Assembly (NCBI GenBank): GCA_016716705.1
Contig: JADJVF010000014.1
Coordinates: forward strand, 62,001-126,000
DNA length: 64,000 nt
Source of the DNA: Holophagales bacterium
Lineage (GTDB): Bacteria; Acidobacteriota; Thermoanaerobaculia; UBA5066
Reading direction: 5' to 3'
The position numbers were made by a program, and so were the translations under genes. This document shows positions 15,838-24,795 of the stretch, piece by piece (within the stretch, counting starts at the first letter, position 1; every line of letters starts with the position of its first letter). The notes beneath the pieces were generated by a model. The model saw only the letters and a list, made by a program, of their open reading frames with translations. It had not been told where the DNA came from and ran no database searches.

Positions 15838-17307
15838 TCAGCGCCAGCGGATGAGTCCGCCGTCGTGCAGCTTCTCGAAGACCCTGCGGACCTCCCCCTC
15901 CGGGAAAGGGCTGATCTTCGCGATGGAACGGACGTCCCACAGGCCGTTGATCCGGGAAAGGATGAACGCCTCGTTCGGCGTGAACGACCAGGACATGAGC
16001 TCTTCCATCGGCCGTGTCAGCGACGGGATGGCCGAGACGGCGATCGGGCTCGAGGAACCCGCGGACGGAGGGGCCGGAAGGCCTCCCTGCGAGGAGGGAG
16101 GGGATTGCGGGGGCGACTGCGAGGTTCGGAACGACACGGACGTCGGGGGCGCAGGGACGGACTGGGTCGAACGGAACACGTTGGAAGGCGGCGGGACGGG
16201 AGGCCAGGGGACGGACGAGGGCGGGGCCCCCATCTCGAAGAAGGAGGACGCCGCCCGGTCCGTCGTCTGGAACGAGCCGGTCGCCGGCGGCCGCACGGGC
16301 GCGGACACGGGCGGGGCCGGCATGAAGCTCGTCGACGGGGGAGGCGCGGGCGGAGGGGCGGCTACCGGGGCCGCCATCGACGTCGTGACGGGCCCCGGAG
16401 TGCGCGCCGGATGTGAGCCGCTGTCGGGGCCGCGCCGCAGGAACCGGGTGAAGTCCTTCGGGGGCGCCGGCCGGCCGTCCGGAGGCGGTGGCGGGATATT
16501 CAGCTCGTCCGCGGTGTCGAGAATCCCCTCGAAGTGGGGCGTCGCCGCTTCCGCGAAGACCGTCTCGTAGGGATCCTCCGGCGTCAGCTCGGAGCTGCGG
16601 GGCGGGGCGAAGCCGGAGGAGAGATCGAGGTGCCCGCTCTCGAGCAGGTCGAAGACGAGCTTGGCGACCGGGAAGTCGGGATTGTGCGTCGCCTCGGCGA
16701 TCTCGGCCAGCGAGCGGACGCCGTCGATGGCGCGAAGGATGATCCGTTGCGGCTCGCCGAGGTTCTCGACCGCGACCGGCGCGATGACGGACGGGACGTC
16801 GCGCATCGAGACGATCCGCTCCTTGAGCCGTTGCCACTCGTCGTATCGGCGGAGCCCTTCCATCACGATCCCCGTGACGTCGATGGCGATCGGGATCATG
16901 GGGCGCTGGGGGATCTCCCCGTCGATGAAGTGGAAAGCACCTTCCGGCCAGAGGAAGATGTCGAAGATCGTCTCGCAGGCCTTGATGCGGATCAGCTCGA
17001 CGAGGTCCTCCTCGGCGATCGCTCCGATCATGACGAGGATCTTCCCCAGGAGGATCTTCGACTCCTCCTGGACCTCCATCGCCTTGGTCAGCTCCTCCTC
17101 GGTGATGTAGCCGTACGAGACGAGGAAGTGGCCCAGGTACTCGCGCTCGATCGTCGAGGACGAGGAGATGATCCGGCCGTTCTGGAAGTAGATGCGCTTC
17201 TCACCCGAGCCGCCCCGGATGGCCAGCGTACCTGTCTTCTGCCCCATGGAGAGCCATTGGAGCAGCTCTGACAACTGCATCGTCCGGAGGTTCCCGGTGA
17301 TGGCCAT
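15838..17307 (-). CDS. DUF4388 (PATAN-type) signalling protein
   Basis: 489 residues. The first ~100 carry a DUF4388 domain (MAITGNLRTMQLSELLQWLS ... KTGTLAIRGGSGEKRIYFQNGRIISSS), followed by helical repeats like GYITEEELTKAMEVQEE and LVELIRIKACETIFDIFLW. Residues ~270-430 are a Pro/Ser-rich linker without predicted structure, and the last ~60 form a small winged-helix-like domain (ILSRINGLWDVRSIAKIS ... VRRVFEKLHDGGLIRW). DUF4388 proteins are frequent in Myxococcota and Acidobacteriota and are tied to signalling and surface motility; the exact role here is unknown. No ribosome binding site; a TAGAAT box lies nine bases before the ATG. It precedes a diguanylate cyclase gene. Confidence 0.85.
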   Translation of the reverse strand: MAITGNLRTMQLSELLQWLSMGQKTGTLAIRGGSGEKRIYFQNGRIISSSSTIEREYLGHFLVSYGYITEEELTKAMEVQEESKILLGKILVMIGAIAEEDLVELIRIKACETIFDIFLWPEGAFHFIDGEIPQRPMIPIAIDVTGIVMEGLRRYDEWQRLKERIVSMRDVPSVIAPVAVENLGEPQRIILRAIDGVRSLAEIAEATHNPDFPVAKLVFDLLESGHLDLSSGFAPPRSSELTPEDPYETVFAEAATPHFEGILDTADELNIPPPPPDGRPAPPKDFTRFLRRGPDSGSHPARTPGPVTTSMAAPVAAPPPAPPPSTSFMPAPPVSAPVRPPATGSFQTTDRAASSFFEMGAPPSSVPWPPVPPPSNVFRSTQSVPAPPTSVSFRTSQSPPQSPPSSQGGLPAPPSAGSSSPIAVSAIPSLTRPMEELMSWSFTPNEAFILSRINGLWDVRSIAKISPFPEGEVRRVFEKLHDGGLIRWR

Positions 17308-17316
17308 CCGTACGGC

Positions 17317-17322
17317 ATTCTA
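17317..17322 (-). promoter_or_regulatory. -10-like box before the DUF4388 gene
   Basis: TAGAAT on the minus strand ends nine bases before the ATG at 17307, a spacing that would put the transcription start close to the start codon (leaderless or nearly so). Confidence 0.45.
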
Positions 17323-17346
17323 AGGGGACAGCGGCGTTCCGGGGTG

Positions 17347-17386
17347 CCTTCCGGGACGGACCGCGGCAGAGGCCCGTCCCGGAAGG
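17347..17386 (-). terminator. Hairpin after the glutaryl-CoA dehydrogenase gene
   Basis: A perfect 13-base inverted repeat: CCTTCCGGGACGG (17347-17359) and CCGTCCCGGAAGG (17374-17386). It lies just past the stop of the minus-strand dehydrogenase gene and before the DUF4388 promoter. There is no T tract, so it may be a processing or pause structure rather than a classical terminator. Confidence 0.45.
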
Positions 17387-17398
17387 GGAAGCGCCGGA

Positions 17399-18586
17399 CT
17401 ATTCGGCTGGGGGGTTGTAGGCGGGAATCCCGGTGACGGCCTGGCCCAGGACGAGGGTGTGGATGTCGTGGGTCCCCTCGTAGGTGAAGACGGATTCGAT
17501 GTTGGCCAGGTGCCGGAAGACGGGGTATTCGCCGACGATCCCGTTCGCGCCCAGGATCTCGCGGGCCAGCTTCGCGCACTCGCGGGCGACCCAGACGTTG
17601 TTCCTCTTGGCCATGGAGACGTGCTCGGGCTTCATCGTCCCGGCGTCCTTCATCCGGCCGAGCTGGAGGGCGAGGAGCTGCCCCTTCGTGATCTCGGTGA
17701 TCATGAAGGCGAGCTTCTCCTGGACCATCTGGTGGGAGGCGATCGGCCGGTCCATGAACTGCTTGCGGCTCTTGGCGTAGTCGAGGGCGCAGGTGTACGT
17801 CGCCATGGCGGAGCCGATGCCGCCCCACGAGATGCCGTAGCGGGCCTGCGTCAGGCAGGAAAGGGGGCCCTTCAGCCCGTCGACGCCGGGGAGGACGTTC
17901 TCCTCCGGGATCCGGCAGTCCTCGAAGGCGAGCTGCGAGGTGACGGCGGCCCTCAGCGACATCTTCATCCTGTGCTCGGACGTCGTGAACCCGGGCGTTC
18001 CCTTCTCGACGAGGAAGCCGTGGATCCTGCCCTCGTACCCTCCGACCTTCGCCCAGACGACGGCCACGTCGGCGATGGAGCCGTTCGTGATCCACGCCTT
18101 GGCGCCGTTCAGGACCCAGTGGTCCCCGTCCTTCTTCGCCACGGTGCGCATCCCGCCCGGGTTGGAGCCGAAGTCGGGCTCGGTGAGGCCGAAGCACCCG
18201 ATCGCCTCCCCCTTGGCGAGAGCCGGGATCCAGCGGTCCTTCTGCTGCTTCGACCCGTACTTCCAGATCGGAAACATCACGAGGGACGACTGGACGGACG
18301 CGAACGACCGGATGCCCGAGTCGCCCCTCTCGAGCTCCTGGGTGATGAGCCCGTACGCGACGTTGGACAGGCCGGGAAGCCCGTACTCGGAGATCGTCGG
18401 TCCGAAGAGGTTCAGGGCGGCCATCTTCGGTACGAGCTCGATGGGGAATCGTCCCTCGTAGGCGCATTCCTCGATGATCGGCAGGACCTCGTTGTCGACG
18501 AAGTCGCGGACGAGGTCCCGGACGGCCCTCTCCTCTTCGGAAAGGAGCCCATCGAGCTGGAAGAAATCGACACCCTGAAATGCCAC
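17399..18586 (-). CDS. gcdH: Acyl-CoA dehydrogenase, glutaryl-CoA dehydrogenase type
   Basis: FAD flavoenzyme of about 395 residues that oxidises and decarboxylates glutaryl-CoA to crotonyl-CoA in lysine/tryptophan breakdown. Support for the glutaryl-CoA subgroup: FFQLDGLLSEEE at the start, IRSFASVQSSLVMFPI (the Arg of this block binds the substrate carboxylate in the family), GCFGLTEPDFGSNPGGM, FEDCRIPEENVLPGV, and TYEGTHDIHTLVLGQAVTG with the catalytic Glu. The start is GTG 18586 with the ribosome binding site GAGGAGG six bases before it. It stands alone on its strand; no electron-transfer flavoprotein genes are adjacent. Confidence 0.9.
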   Translation of the reverse strand: MAFQGVDFFQLDGLLSEEERAVRDLVRDFVDNEVLPIIEECAYEGRFPIELVPKMAALNLFGPTISEYGLPGLSNVAYGLITQELERGDSGIRSFASVQSSLVMFPIWKYGSKQQKDRWIPALAKGEAIGCFGLTEPDFGSNPGGMRTVAKKDGDHWVLNGAKAWITNGSIADVAVVWAKVGGYEGRIHGFLVEKGTPGFTTSEHRMKMSLRAAVTSQLAFEDCRIPEENVLPGVDGLKGPLSCLTQARYGISWGGIGSAMATYTCALDYAKSRKQFMDRPIASHQMVQEKLAFMITEITKGQLLALQLGRMKDAGTMKPEHVSMAKRNNVWVARECAKLAREILGANGIVGEYPVFRHLANIESVFTYEGTHDIHTLVLGQAVTGIPAYNPPAE

Positions 18587-18693
18587 GAAACGCCTCCTCG
18601 GACGCACTACGGCGGGGGACCGCGCGCGGACGGGGGGAATCTAGCACGCGGGCGTTGACGGGCCGGGCGGCCGGGGCGCATCCTGCCTGCCTG

Positions 18694-18948
18694 ATGGCTG
18701 CTCCCGCCTGGAAGACCGCCGCCGACGTGGCCGAGGGTTACCTGACTCTCAACACCGTGATGCTGAAGAAGTTCGAGGCGCACGAGCTCGTTGCGCTCCA
18801 GACCGAGCTCGAACGGGCTGCGCGGGAGACCCGCGGCACGGTCGTCCCCCAGGACGACGCGGAGGCCAGCCAGAAGAAGAACCGGAGGCTCCTCCGGATA
18901 TCCCAGTCGCTCACTGTCATCCAGGCTTTCCGGATCCGCGGGCGATAG
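18694..18948 (+). CDS. Small hypothetical protein
   Basis: 84 residues, charged and helical: AADVAEGYLTLNTVMLKKFE, then HELVALQTELERAARETRG and SQKKNRRLLRISQSLTVIQA. No domain is recognised and there is no signal peptide. The ATG at 18694 is preceded by TTGACG (18655-18660) and CATCCT eighteen bases on, a weak promoter-like pair whose -10 ends nine bases before the ATG. Codon third positions are G/C-rich as in the neighbours, which supports coding. It sits 52 bases before asnS; a role with asnS is not implied. Confidence 0.55.
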   Translation: MAAPAWKTAADVAEGYLTLNTVMLKKFEAHELVALQTELERAARETRGTVVPQDDAEASQKKNRRLLRISQSLTVIQAFRIRGR

Positions 18949-18986
18949 AGGTCGCAGCTCTCAGGGGCGTTCGGCCCGGCGCCTGC

Positions 18987-18992
18987 TAAATT
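18987..18992 (+). promoter_or_regulatory. -10-like box before asnS
   Basis: TAAATT ends eight bases before the ATG at 19001, with no ribosome binding site between them. The message would be leaderless or start within one or two bases of the ATG. Confidence 0.5.
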
Positions 18993-19000
18993 CGGCGCCT

Positions 19001-20308
19001 ATGTCGAACGGCACCGCCCCCTCCATCTCCGGACTCTCCTCTTCCGTCGGCGAGACGGTCACCCTGAAGGGCTGGCTCTACAACCGGCGCGACAGCGGAA
19101 AGATCCGCTTCCTCGTCCTGCGTGACGGCTCCGGGTACCTCCAGTGCGTCGTCGTGAAGAAAGAGGTTCCGGAGGACGTCTGGGAGTCCTCCGGCCTGCT
19201 GACGCAGGAAACGTCCTTCGAGGTGACGGGGGTCGTGCGCGAAGCGCCTCGCCAGGAGGGGGGCGTCGAGCTCGGCGTGACGGGACTGACGGTCCTCTCC
19301 GTCTGCCACGACTGGCCGATCACCCCGAAGGAGCACGGCGTCGACTTCCTGATGTCGCAGCGGCACCTCTGGCTCCGCTCGGCGAGGCAGGTGGCGATCC
19401 TGAAAGTGCGGAGCGAGGTCGAGAGCGCGATCCACGACTTCTACCACTCCCGCGGCTACACGAAGATCGACTCGCCGATCCTGACGCCGGCCGCCTGCGA
19501 GGGGACCTCGAACCTCTTCGAGACGCAGTACACCGAGGACGAGAAGGCCTACCTGTCGCAGTCGGGCCAGCTCTACCTCGAGCCCGCCTGCGCGGCGCTC
19601 GGCAAGGTCTACTGCTTCGGGCCGACCTTCCGGGCCGAGAAGTCGAAGACGCGGCGGCACCTCCGTGAGTTCTGGATGGTCGAGCCCGAGGTCGCGTTCA
19701 TGGAAATTGACGGCCTTCTCGACCTCGCCGAGGAGTTCATCAAGGAGCTGACCACGCGCGTTCTCGACCGCCGGAAGGACGACCTGAAGCGTCTCGAGCG
19801 GGACACGACGAAGCTCGAGGCGACGGCGACGAGGCCCTTCACGCGGATGACCTACCGCGAGGCGATCGAGAACCTGGCGGGCAAGGGATTCCCGGTGAAG
19901 TTCGGGGACGACCTGGGCGGCGACGAGGAGACGGCCCTGACCGAGGGGTTCGACACGCCCGTCCTCGTCACCCGCTACCCGTCGTCCATCAAGGCCTTCT
20001 ACATGCAGCCGGATCCGGCCGACCCCGAGGTGGCGCTCTGCGTCGACGTCCTCGCGCCGGAGGGCTACGGAGAGCTGATCGGCGGCTCGCAGAGGATCCA
20101 CGACCACGACCTCCTCCTCGCGCGGATCCGGCAGCAGGAGCTGCCGATCGAGGCGTTCCAGTGGTACCTCGACGTGAGGAAGTACGGGACGTTCCCGCAC
20201 TCGGGCTTCGGCATGGGCCTGGAGCGCTTCACGGCGTGGATGTGCGGCGTGCCGCACCTGCGCGAGTGCATCCCGTACCCCCGCATGCTCTACAGAATCT
20301 ATCCATGA
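19001..20308 (+). CDS. asnS: Asparaginyl-tRNA synthetase
   Basis: 435 residues, class II. The N-terminal OB-fold anticodon-binding domain covers about 15-120 (VTLKGWLYNRRDSGKIRFLVLRDG). The catalytic domain has motif 1 around YHSRGYTKIDSPILTPAACEG, motif 2 FRAEKSKTRRHLREFWMVEPEVAF and motif 3 GFGMGLERFTAWMCG. The combination TPAACEGTSNLFET and GGSQRIHD, rather than the AspRS pattern, marks it as AsnRS. It would allow direct charging of tRNA-Asn. Its stop overlaps the ATG of the aromatic-pathway fusion (ATGA at 20305-20308), so the two are translationally coupled. Confidence 0.94.
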   Translation: MSNGTAPSISGLSSSVGETVTLKGWLYNRRDSGKIRFLVLRDGSGYLQCVVVKKEVPEDVWESSGLLTQETSFEVTGVVREAPRQEGGVELGVTGLTVLSVCHDWPITPKEHGVDFLMSQRHLWLRSARQVAILKVRSEVESAIHDFYHSRGYTKIDSPILTPAACEGTSNLFETQYTEDEKAYLSQSGQLYLEPACAALGKVYCFGPTFRAEKSKTRRHLREFWMVEPEVAFMEIDGLLDLAEEFIKELTTRVLDRRKDDLKRLERDTTKLEATATRPFTRMTYREAIENLAGKGFPVKFGDDLGGDEETALTEGFDTPVLVTRYPSSIKAFYMQPDPADPEVALCVDVLAPEGYGELIGGSQRIHDHDLLLARIRQQELPIEAFQWYLDVRKYGTFPHSGFGMGLERFTAWMCGVPHLRECIPYPRMLYRIYP

Positions 20309-22359
20309 GCGACCTGCCGAAGGTCCGGGCGGCGCTCGACCGGATCGACTCCGCGCTCCTCGACCTCCTCGCCGAGCGGTCCGCCGTCGTCGACGAGGTG
20401 GCGGCGCTGAAGAGCCGCGAGTCGGACCTCTCCCTCAGGGACCTCGAACGGGAGCGGGACCTCCTCTCGCGGATCGGGCGGGAAGCCCAGAAGCGGGGCC
20501 TGAACGCCTTCCACGTCGTGAAGATCTTCCGGGACGTCATCGAGGCCTCCGTGCGGCGCCAGGAGAGCCGCCTGACGCGCGAGGCGAACGAGGGAGCGGA
20601 GGCGGCCGTCCTGCGCGTGGCGTTCCAGGGAGCCGACGGGGCCTACAGCCATCTGGCGGGGCGGAAGTTCTTCGGCGACCGTCCGGACGAGCCGATCTTC
20701 GTCGGGTACCGGTCGTTCCGGCAGACGGTAGACGCCGTCGAGAGGGACGAGTGCGACTACGCGATCCTGCCTCTCGAGAACTCGGTCGCCGGAGGCATCA
20801 ACGAGACCTACGGTCTGCTCGGCACGTCGAAGCTCCACATCGTGGGCGAGGAGGTCTGGCCGGTCGAGCACTGTCTTCTCGGCGTCTCCAGGGTCCCGCT
20901 GGCCCGGTTGAAACGGATCTATTCGCACCCGCAGGCGCTCATGCAGTGCTCCGAGCTCCTCGAGAGCCTTCCCGGGGCCAGCGCGGAGAGCTTCTTCGAC
21001 ACCGCCGCGGCCGTGTCGCGGGTGAAGGAGCTGGGGGCCGAGGAGAACGCGGCGATCGCCAGCGCCGAGGCGGGAGAGCTCCACGGCCTCGTCGTCCTCC
21101 GGCGCGACATCGCCAACCAGCGCAACAACCAGACGAGGTTCGTCGTCGTCCACAGGAAGCGGTTCCGCTTCGACCCGCGGATTCCCTGCCGGACCTCGCT
21201 CCTCCTCGTGACCGACCACAAGGAGGGGGCCCTCGAGAGGTGCCTCTCCGAGCTGGCCCGGGCCTCGGTCAACATGACGAAGCTCGAGAGCCGCTCGATG
21301 CAGAACACTCCCTGGGAGTACCAGTTCTACGTCGACATCGAGGGGAACGTCGACGAGCCCCGCGTCGCGACGGCGCTCGAGGGAATCGGCCGGAACGCCC
21401 GCTACCTGCGCGTCCTCGGCTGCTACCCGCGCAAGGCGGACCCGTCTCTCCAGGTTCCCAGGGACGTCGACCTCTCGCCGGCCGAGGCGGTCGTTCCGGC
21501 GGTCTCGACGGCGGCTCCCATCCCCGCGGAGAGCAGGGTCGCCTACCCGCTCGCCGCGCGGCGCGGCGGGGACGAGCCCGGCCGGACGCTCGTCAAGCTG
21601 GGCGACGTCGTCTTCGGCGAGGGATTCGTCGTCGTCGCCGGCCCGTGTGCCGTCGAAAACGAGGGCCAGGTCTTCGACACGGCACGGGTCGTACGGGAAG
21701 GGGGCGGCCGCGTCCTGCGGGGCGGGGTCTTCAAGCCGCGCACGAGCCCGTACGCCTTCCAGGGGCTCGGGCTCGCGGGTCTCGACATCCTCGCGCGCGC
21801 GGGGCTGGAGTACGGCCTCCCCATCGTCACCGAGGTCATGGCGCCGGAGGACGTCGAGAAGGTGGCCCTGCGCGCCGACATGCTCCAGATCGGAGCGCGG
21901 AACATGCAGAACTTCTCGCTGCTGAAGGAGGTGGGCCAGAGCAAGCGTCCCGTTCTCCTGAAGCGCGGAATGATGTCGTCGGTGGAGGAGCTCCTCCTCG
22001 CGGCCGAGTACATCCTCTCGGCCGGGAACCGGCACGTCGTCCTCTGCGAGCGCGGCATCCGGACCTTCGAGACCTCGACGCGAAACACCCTCGACCTCGG
22101 AGCGATTCAGGTCCTCAAGGCCCGATCCCACCTGCCGGTCATCGTCGACCCGTCGCACGCGATGGGAGTCGCCGCCTACGTCGCCCCGATGGCGCGCGCC
22201 GCGCTGGCGGCAGGAGCCGACGGCATCCTCGTCGAGGTCCACCCGTGTCCCGCCGAGGCGCTCTGCGACGGCCCGCAGGCGCTCACGCCCGAACTCTTCG
22301 TCGCGATGATGGGGGACCTGCGCCGCGTCGCCCAGGCGCTCGGCGTGAAGATGTGGTGA
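20305..22359 (+). CDS. Chorismate mutase / prephenate dehydratase / ACT / DAHP synthase fusion
   Basis: 684 residues with four parts. (1) AroQ chorismate mutase, about 1-95: RIDSALLDLLAERSAVVDEVA and the following charged helices. (2) Prephenate dehydratase, about 104-285: VAFQGADGAYSHLA, PLENSVAGGINETYGLL, and the catalytic T-R-F in NQTRFVVV. (3) ACT domain, about 297-375: RTSLLLVTDHKEGALERCLS with the L-E-S-R block (LESRSMQNTPWEYQFYVDIEG), the phenylalanine-binding region. (4) Type I-beta DAHP synthase, about 430-684: VVAGPCAVE, GGVFKPRTSPYAFQG, QIGARNMQNFSLL, KRGMMSS, CERGIRTFE and DPSHAMG. All motifs look active. A Pro/Ala-rich linker of about 45 residues joins parts 3 and 4. It would catalyse the entry step of the shikimate pathway and two steps to phenylpyruvate; feedback by Phe on both is inference. 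Confidence 0.93.
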   Translation: MSDLPKVRAALDRIDSALLDLLAERSAVVDEVAALKSRESDLSLRDLERERDLLSRIGREAQKRGLNAFHVVKIFRDVIEASVRRQESRLTREANEGAEAAVLRVAFQGADGAYSHLAGRKFFGDRPDEPIFVGYRSFRQTVDAVERDECDYAILPLENSVAGGINETYGLLGTSKLHIVGEEVWPVEHCLLGVSRVPLARLKRIYSHPQALMQCSELLESLPGASAESFFDTAAAVSRVKELGAEENAAIASAEAGELHGLVVLRRDIANQRNNQTRFVVVHRKRFRFDPRIPCRTSLLLVTDHKEGALERCLSELARASVNMTKLESRSMQNTPWEYQFYVDIEGNVDEPRVATALEGIGRNARYLRVLGCYPRKADPSLQVPRDVDLSPAEAVVPAVSTAAPIPAESRVAYPLAARRGGDEPGRTLVKLGDVVFGEGFVVVAGPCAVENEGQVFDTARVVREGGGRVLRGGVFKPRTSPYAFQGLGLAGLDILARAGLEYGLPIVTEVMAPEDVEKVALRADMLQIGARNMQNFSLLKEVGQSKRPVLLKRGMMSSVEELLLAAEYILSAGNRHVVLCERGIRTFETSTRNTLDLGAIQVLKARSHLPVIVDPSHAMGVAAYVAPMARAALAAGADGILVEVHPCPAEALCDGPQALTPELFVAMMGDLRRVAQALGVKMW

Positions 22360-22430
22360 CGCCTCCCGTCCCTCCGCCGGCCCAAATCCCGGCCCGGCCG
22401 TGCCCGGGTGCCCCGGGGGCGTCCGGCGGG

Positions 22431-22436
22431 TACAAT
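22431..22436 (+). promoter_or_regulatory. -10-like box before rimO
   Basis: TACAAT, 47 bases before the ATG at 22484 and 11 bases before an in-frame GTG at 22448. No clear -35 is seen. Confidence 0.4.
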
Positions 22437-22483
22437 CAAGGGTTCGCGTGGCGACCGTCTCGCGTCGCCCGAGGAACCCGCAA

Positions 22484-23837
22484 ATGGCATTGAAGCTCCC
22501 CTCCGTCGGAATCGTCTCCCTCGGCTGCCCGAAGAACCTCGTCGACACCGAGGTGATGCTGGGCTACCTGCGGCGGGAGGGGCTGACTCTCGGCGACCCG
22601 GATTCCTCCCGGGTCGTCATCGTCAACACCTGCGGCTTCATCGACCAGGCCAAGGAAGAATCGGTGAACGCGGTCCTCGAGCAGGTCCGGCGCAAGGAGG
22701 CGGGGGAGATCGACCGGGTCGTCGTCGCGGGCTGCATGGTCCAGAAATACGGCGCCGAGCTCGCGGCGGAAATTCCGGAGATCGACCACTTCATCGGGCT
22801 CGACGAGCTGGAGAAGGCGCCGGCCGCGGCGCTCGGCCTCCCGTCGCTCCCGCGCTTCACGGCCAAGCCGCTCGCCACGCGCCTCTACGACGACCTCGCG
22901 CCGCGCGTCCTGACGGGACGGCGCGGCTACGCGTACCTGAAGGTGGCCGAGGGGTGCAACAACCCCTGCACCTTCTGCACCATTCCGCAGATGCGCGGCC
23001 TCCAGCGTTCGAGAACCGTCGAGTCGCTCGTCCGCGAGGCGCTCTCCCTCGAGGCGCAGGGGGTCTCGGAGCTCGTCCTGATCTCGCAGGACACGACCCG
23101 TTACGGAGAGGACGTCGGGCTCGGTCGGGAGGGGCTCACGACACTGGTCTCGACCCTCCTCGGCGAGACGTCGTTCCCCTGGATCCGCTTCCTCTACGCC
23201 TACCCGAAGACGCTTCACGAATCGGTCCTGAAGCTCATGGCCGGTGAGCCCCGGTTCGTTCCCTACGTCGACATCCCGCTCCAGCACGTCTCGCGCCGGG
23301 TCCTGGCCGCGATGCGCCGCGGCGGCGATCCCGAGAGCTACTCCCGCATGTTCGCAGGGATGCGCGAGACGGTCCCGGGCATCGCCCTGAGGACGACGTT
23401 CATCGCCGGATTCCCGTCCGAGACGGAGGCCGACTTCGAGGAGCTCCTCTCCTTCGTGAAGGAGGTCGAAGTCGACCACCTCGGCGTATTCCCTTACTCC
23501 CCCGGAGCCCGGGTCGGGGGCGGAAGGGCTGGGCGATCCGGTTCCGGCCGAGGTGAAGGCCGAGCGCTGCGCGGCCGTCATGGAGGCGCAGCGCGCGATC
23601 TCCCGCCGGAAGAACCGCGCGCTGAAGGGGAAGGTCCACGAAGCGATCGTCGAAGGGGTCTCCGTCGAATCGGAGCTCCTCCTCGAGGGACGGCTGAAGC
23701 GCCAGGCGCCCGAGATCGACGGAAAGCTCCTGATCAACGACGCTCCCGACGGCTTCGTCCCGCGTCCCGGGACCGTCGTGAAGGTCCGGGTGACGGAAGC
23801 GCACGACTACGATCTCGTGGGGCGGATCGTCGCGTGA
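22484..23837 (+). CDS. rimO: Ribosomal protein S12 methylthiotransferase RimO (one frameshift)
   Basis: Radical-SAM enzyme that methylthiolates an Asp of ribosomal protein S12. About 450 residues after correction. The N-terminal MTTase domain holds cysteines in SLGCPKNLVDTE, NTCGFI and AGCMVQ; the radical-SAM cluster motif is C-x3-C-x2-C in GCNNPCTFCTIPQMRG; the C terminus has a TRAM domain (GKLLINDAPDGFVPRPGTVVKV). The frame breaks at the C run 23499-23503: five Cs where four would give FPYSPEPGSGAEGLGDPVPAEVKAE. This is almost certainly a homopolymer error. Start ATG 22484 with GAGGAA before it; an in-frame GTG at 22448, 11 bases after a TACAAT box, is an alternative. Confidence 0.9.
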
Positions 23838-23850
23838 GCCCCCGCCTGCC

Positions 23851-24795
23851 GTGAACATCTACGTCGACCCACTCCGGCGTTCCGACCTCCCGCGCGGGGG
23901 AGTCATGACGATCGGCAACTTCGACGGTGTCCACACCGGGCACCAGGAGATGCTCCGCCGCGTCGTCGACCGGGCCCGGGAGCTCGACGCGCCTTCGGTC
24001 GTGCTGACGTTCGACCCGCATCCGATGAGGATTCTCCATCCCCAGCGGGCACCGGGACTGATCCAGACGCTTCGCCAGCGCGAAGAGGCGATCGCCGCCC
24101 TCGGCGTCGACGCCCTCGTCGTCGTCCCATTCACGCGGGAGTTCGCCGCGATGCCTGCCGAAGAGTTCGTCCGCGACCTTCTCGGCCGCTCGCTCGGCGC
24201 GCGCGAAGTCCACGTCGGCTCGGCCTTCGCCTTCGGATGCGGAAAGAGGGGCAACGTCACGCTCCTTTCAAAGCTGGGCGAAGAGGCCGGGATCCGGGTG
24301 GTCCCGCTCGACGTCGTCGCCGAGGGGGGAGAGCCTGTCTCGTCGACCCGTGTGAGGACGCTCCTGGGGGCGGGAAGCGTCGCCGAGGTCCGGCGCCTCC
24401 TGGGACGCCCTTTCGCGATGGAGGGCGTCATCGCGAAGGGCGACCGGATGGGGCGGAAGATCGGCTATCCGACGATCAACCTGAAGTCCGAGAACGAGCT
24501 CTACCCGCGAGACGGCGTCTACGTGACGAAGGTCCTCCTCCGTTCCTTCGAGCGGACCTTCACCTGCGTCACGAACATCGGCCGCAGGCCGACCGTCTAC
24601 GAGGACTACGCCACGACGGTGGAGTCCTACATCCTCGACTTCTCTTCCGACGTCTACGGCGAGCCGATCCGGCTCACGTTCTTCGATCGCCTGCGCGACG
24701 AGAGGGTCTTTCCTTCGATGCTCGAGCTGACGGCGCAGATCCGTCGCGACGTGGAGGCGACGCGTCTCTGGTTCCTCTCTCGAGGCGAAGGATGA
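23851..24795 (+). CDS. ribF: Bifunctional riboflavin kinase / FAD synthetase
   Basis: 314 residues; turns riboflavin into FMN and then FAD. The N-terminal adenylyltransferase domain has TIGNFDGVHTGHQEML (the nucleotidyl-transferase H-x-G-H), LTFDPHPMRIL and VGSAFAFGCGKRGN. PVSSTRVRTLL leads into the C-terminal kinase domain: GVIAKGDRMGRKIGYPTINL (kinase signature G-x-x-x-G-x-P-T-x-N), DGVYVTKV, TNIGRRPTV and VESYILDFSSDVYG. Start GTG 23851, 13 bases after rimO. Its stop overlaps the ATG of the next membrane-protein gene. Confidence 0.95.
   Translation: MNIYVDPLRRSDLPRGGVMTIGNFDGVHTGHQEMLRRVVDRARELDAPSVVLTFDPHPMRILHPQRAPGLIQTLRQREEAIAALGVDALVVVPFTREFAAMPAEEFVRDLLGRSLGAREVHVGSAFAFGCGKRGNVTLLSKLGEEAGIRVVPLDVVAEGGEPVSSTRVRTLLGAGSVAEVRRLLGRPFAMEGVIAKGDRMGRKIGYPTINLKSENELYPRDGVYVTKVLLRSFERTFTCVTNIGRRPTVYEDYATTVESYILDFSSDVYGEPIRLTFFDRLRDERVFPSMLELTAQIRRDVEATRLWFLSRGEG

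Noticed and set aside
20299..22548. 749-codon minus-strand frame opposite the aromatic fusion
   Set aside because: Antisense shadow of a gene with complete active-site motifs.
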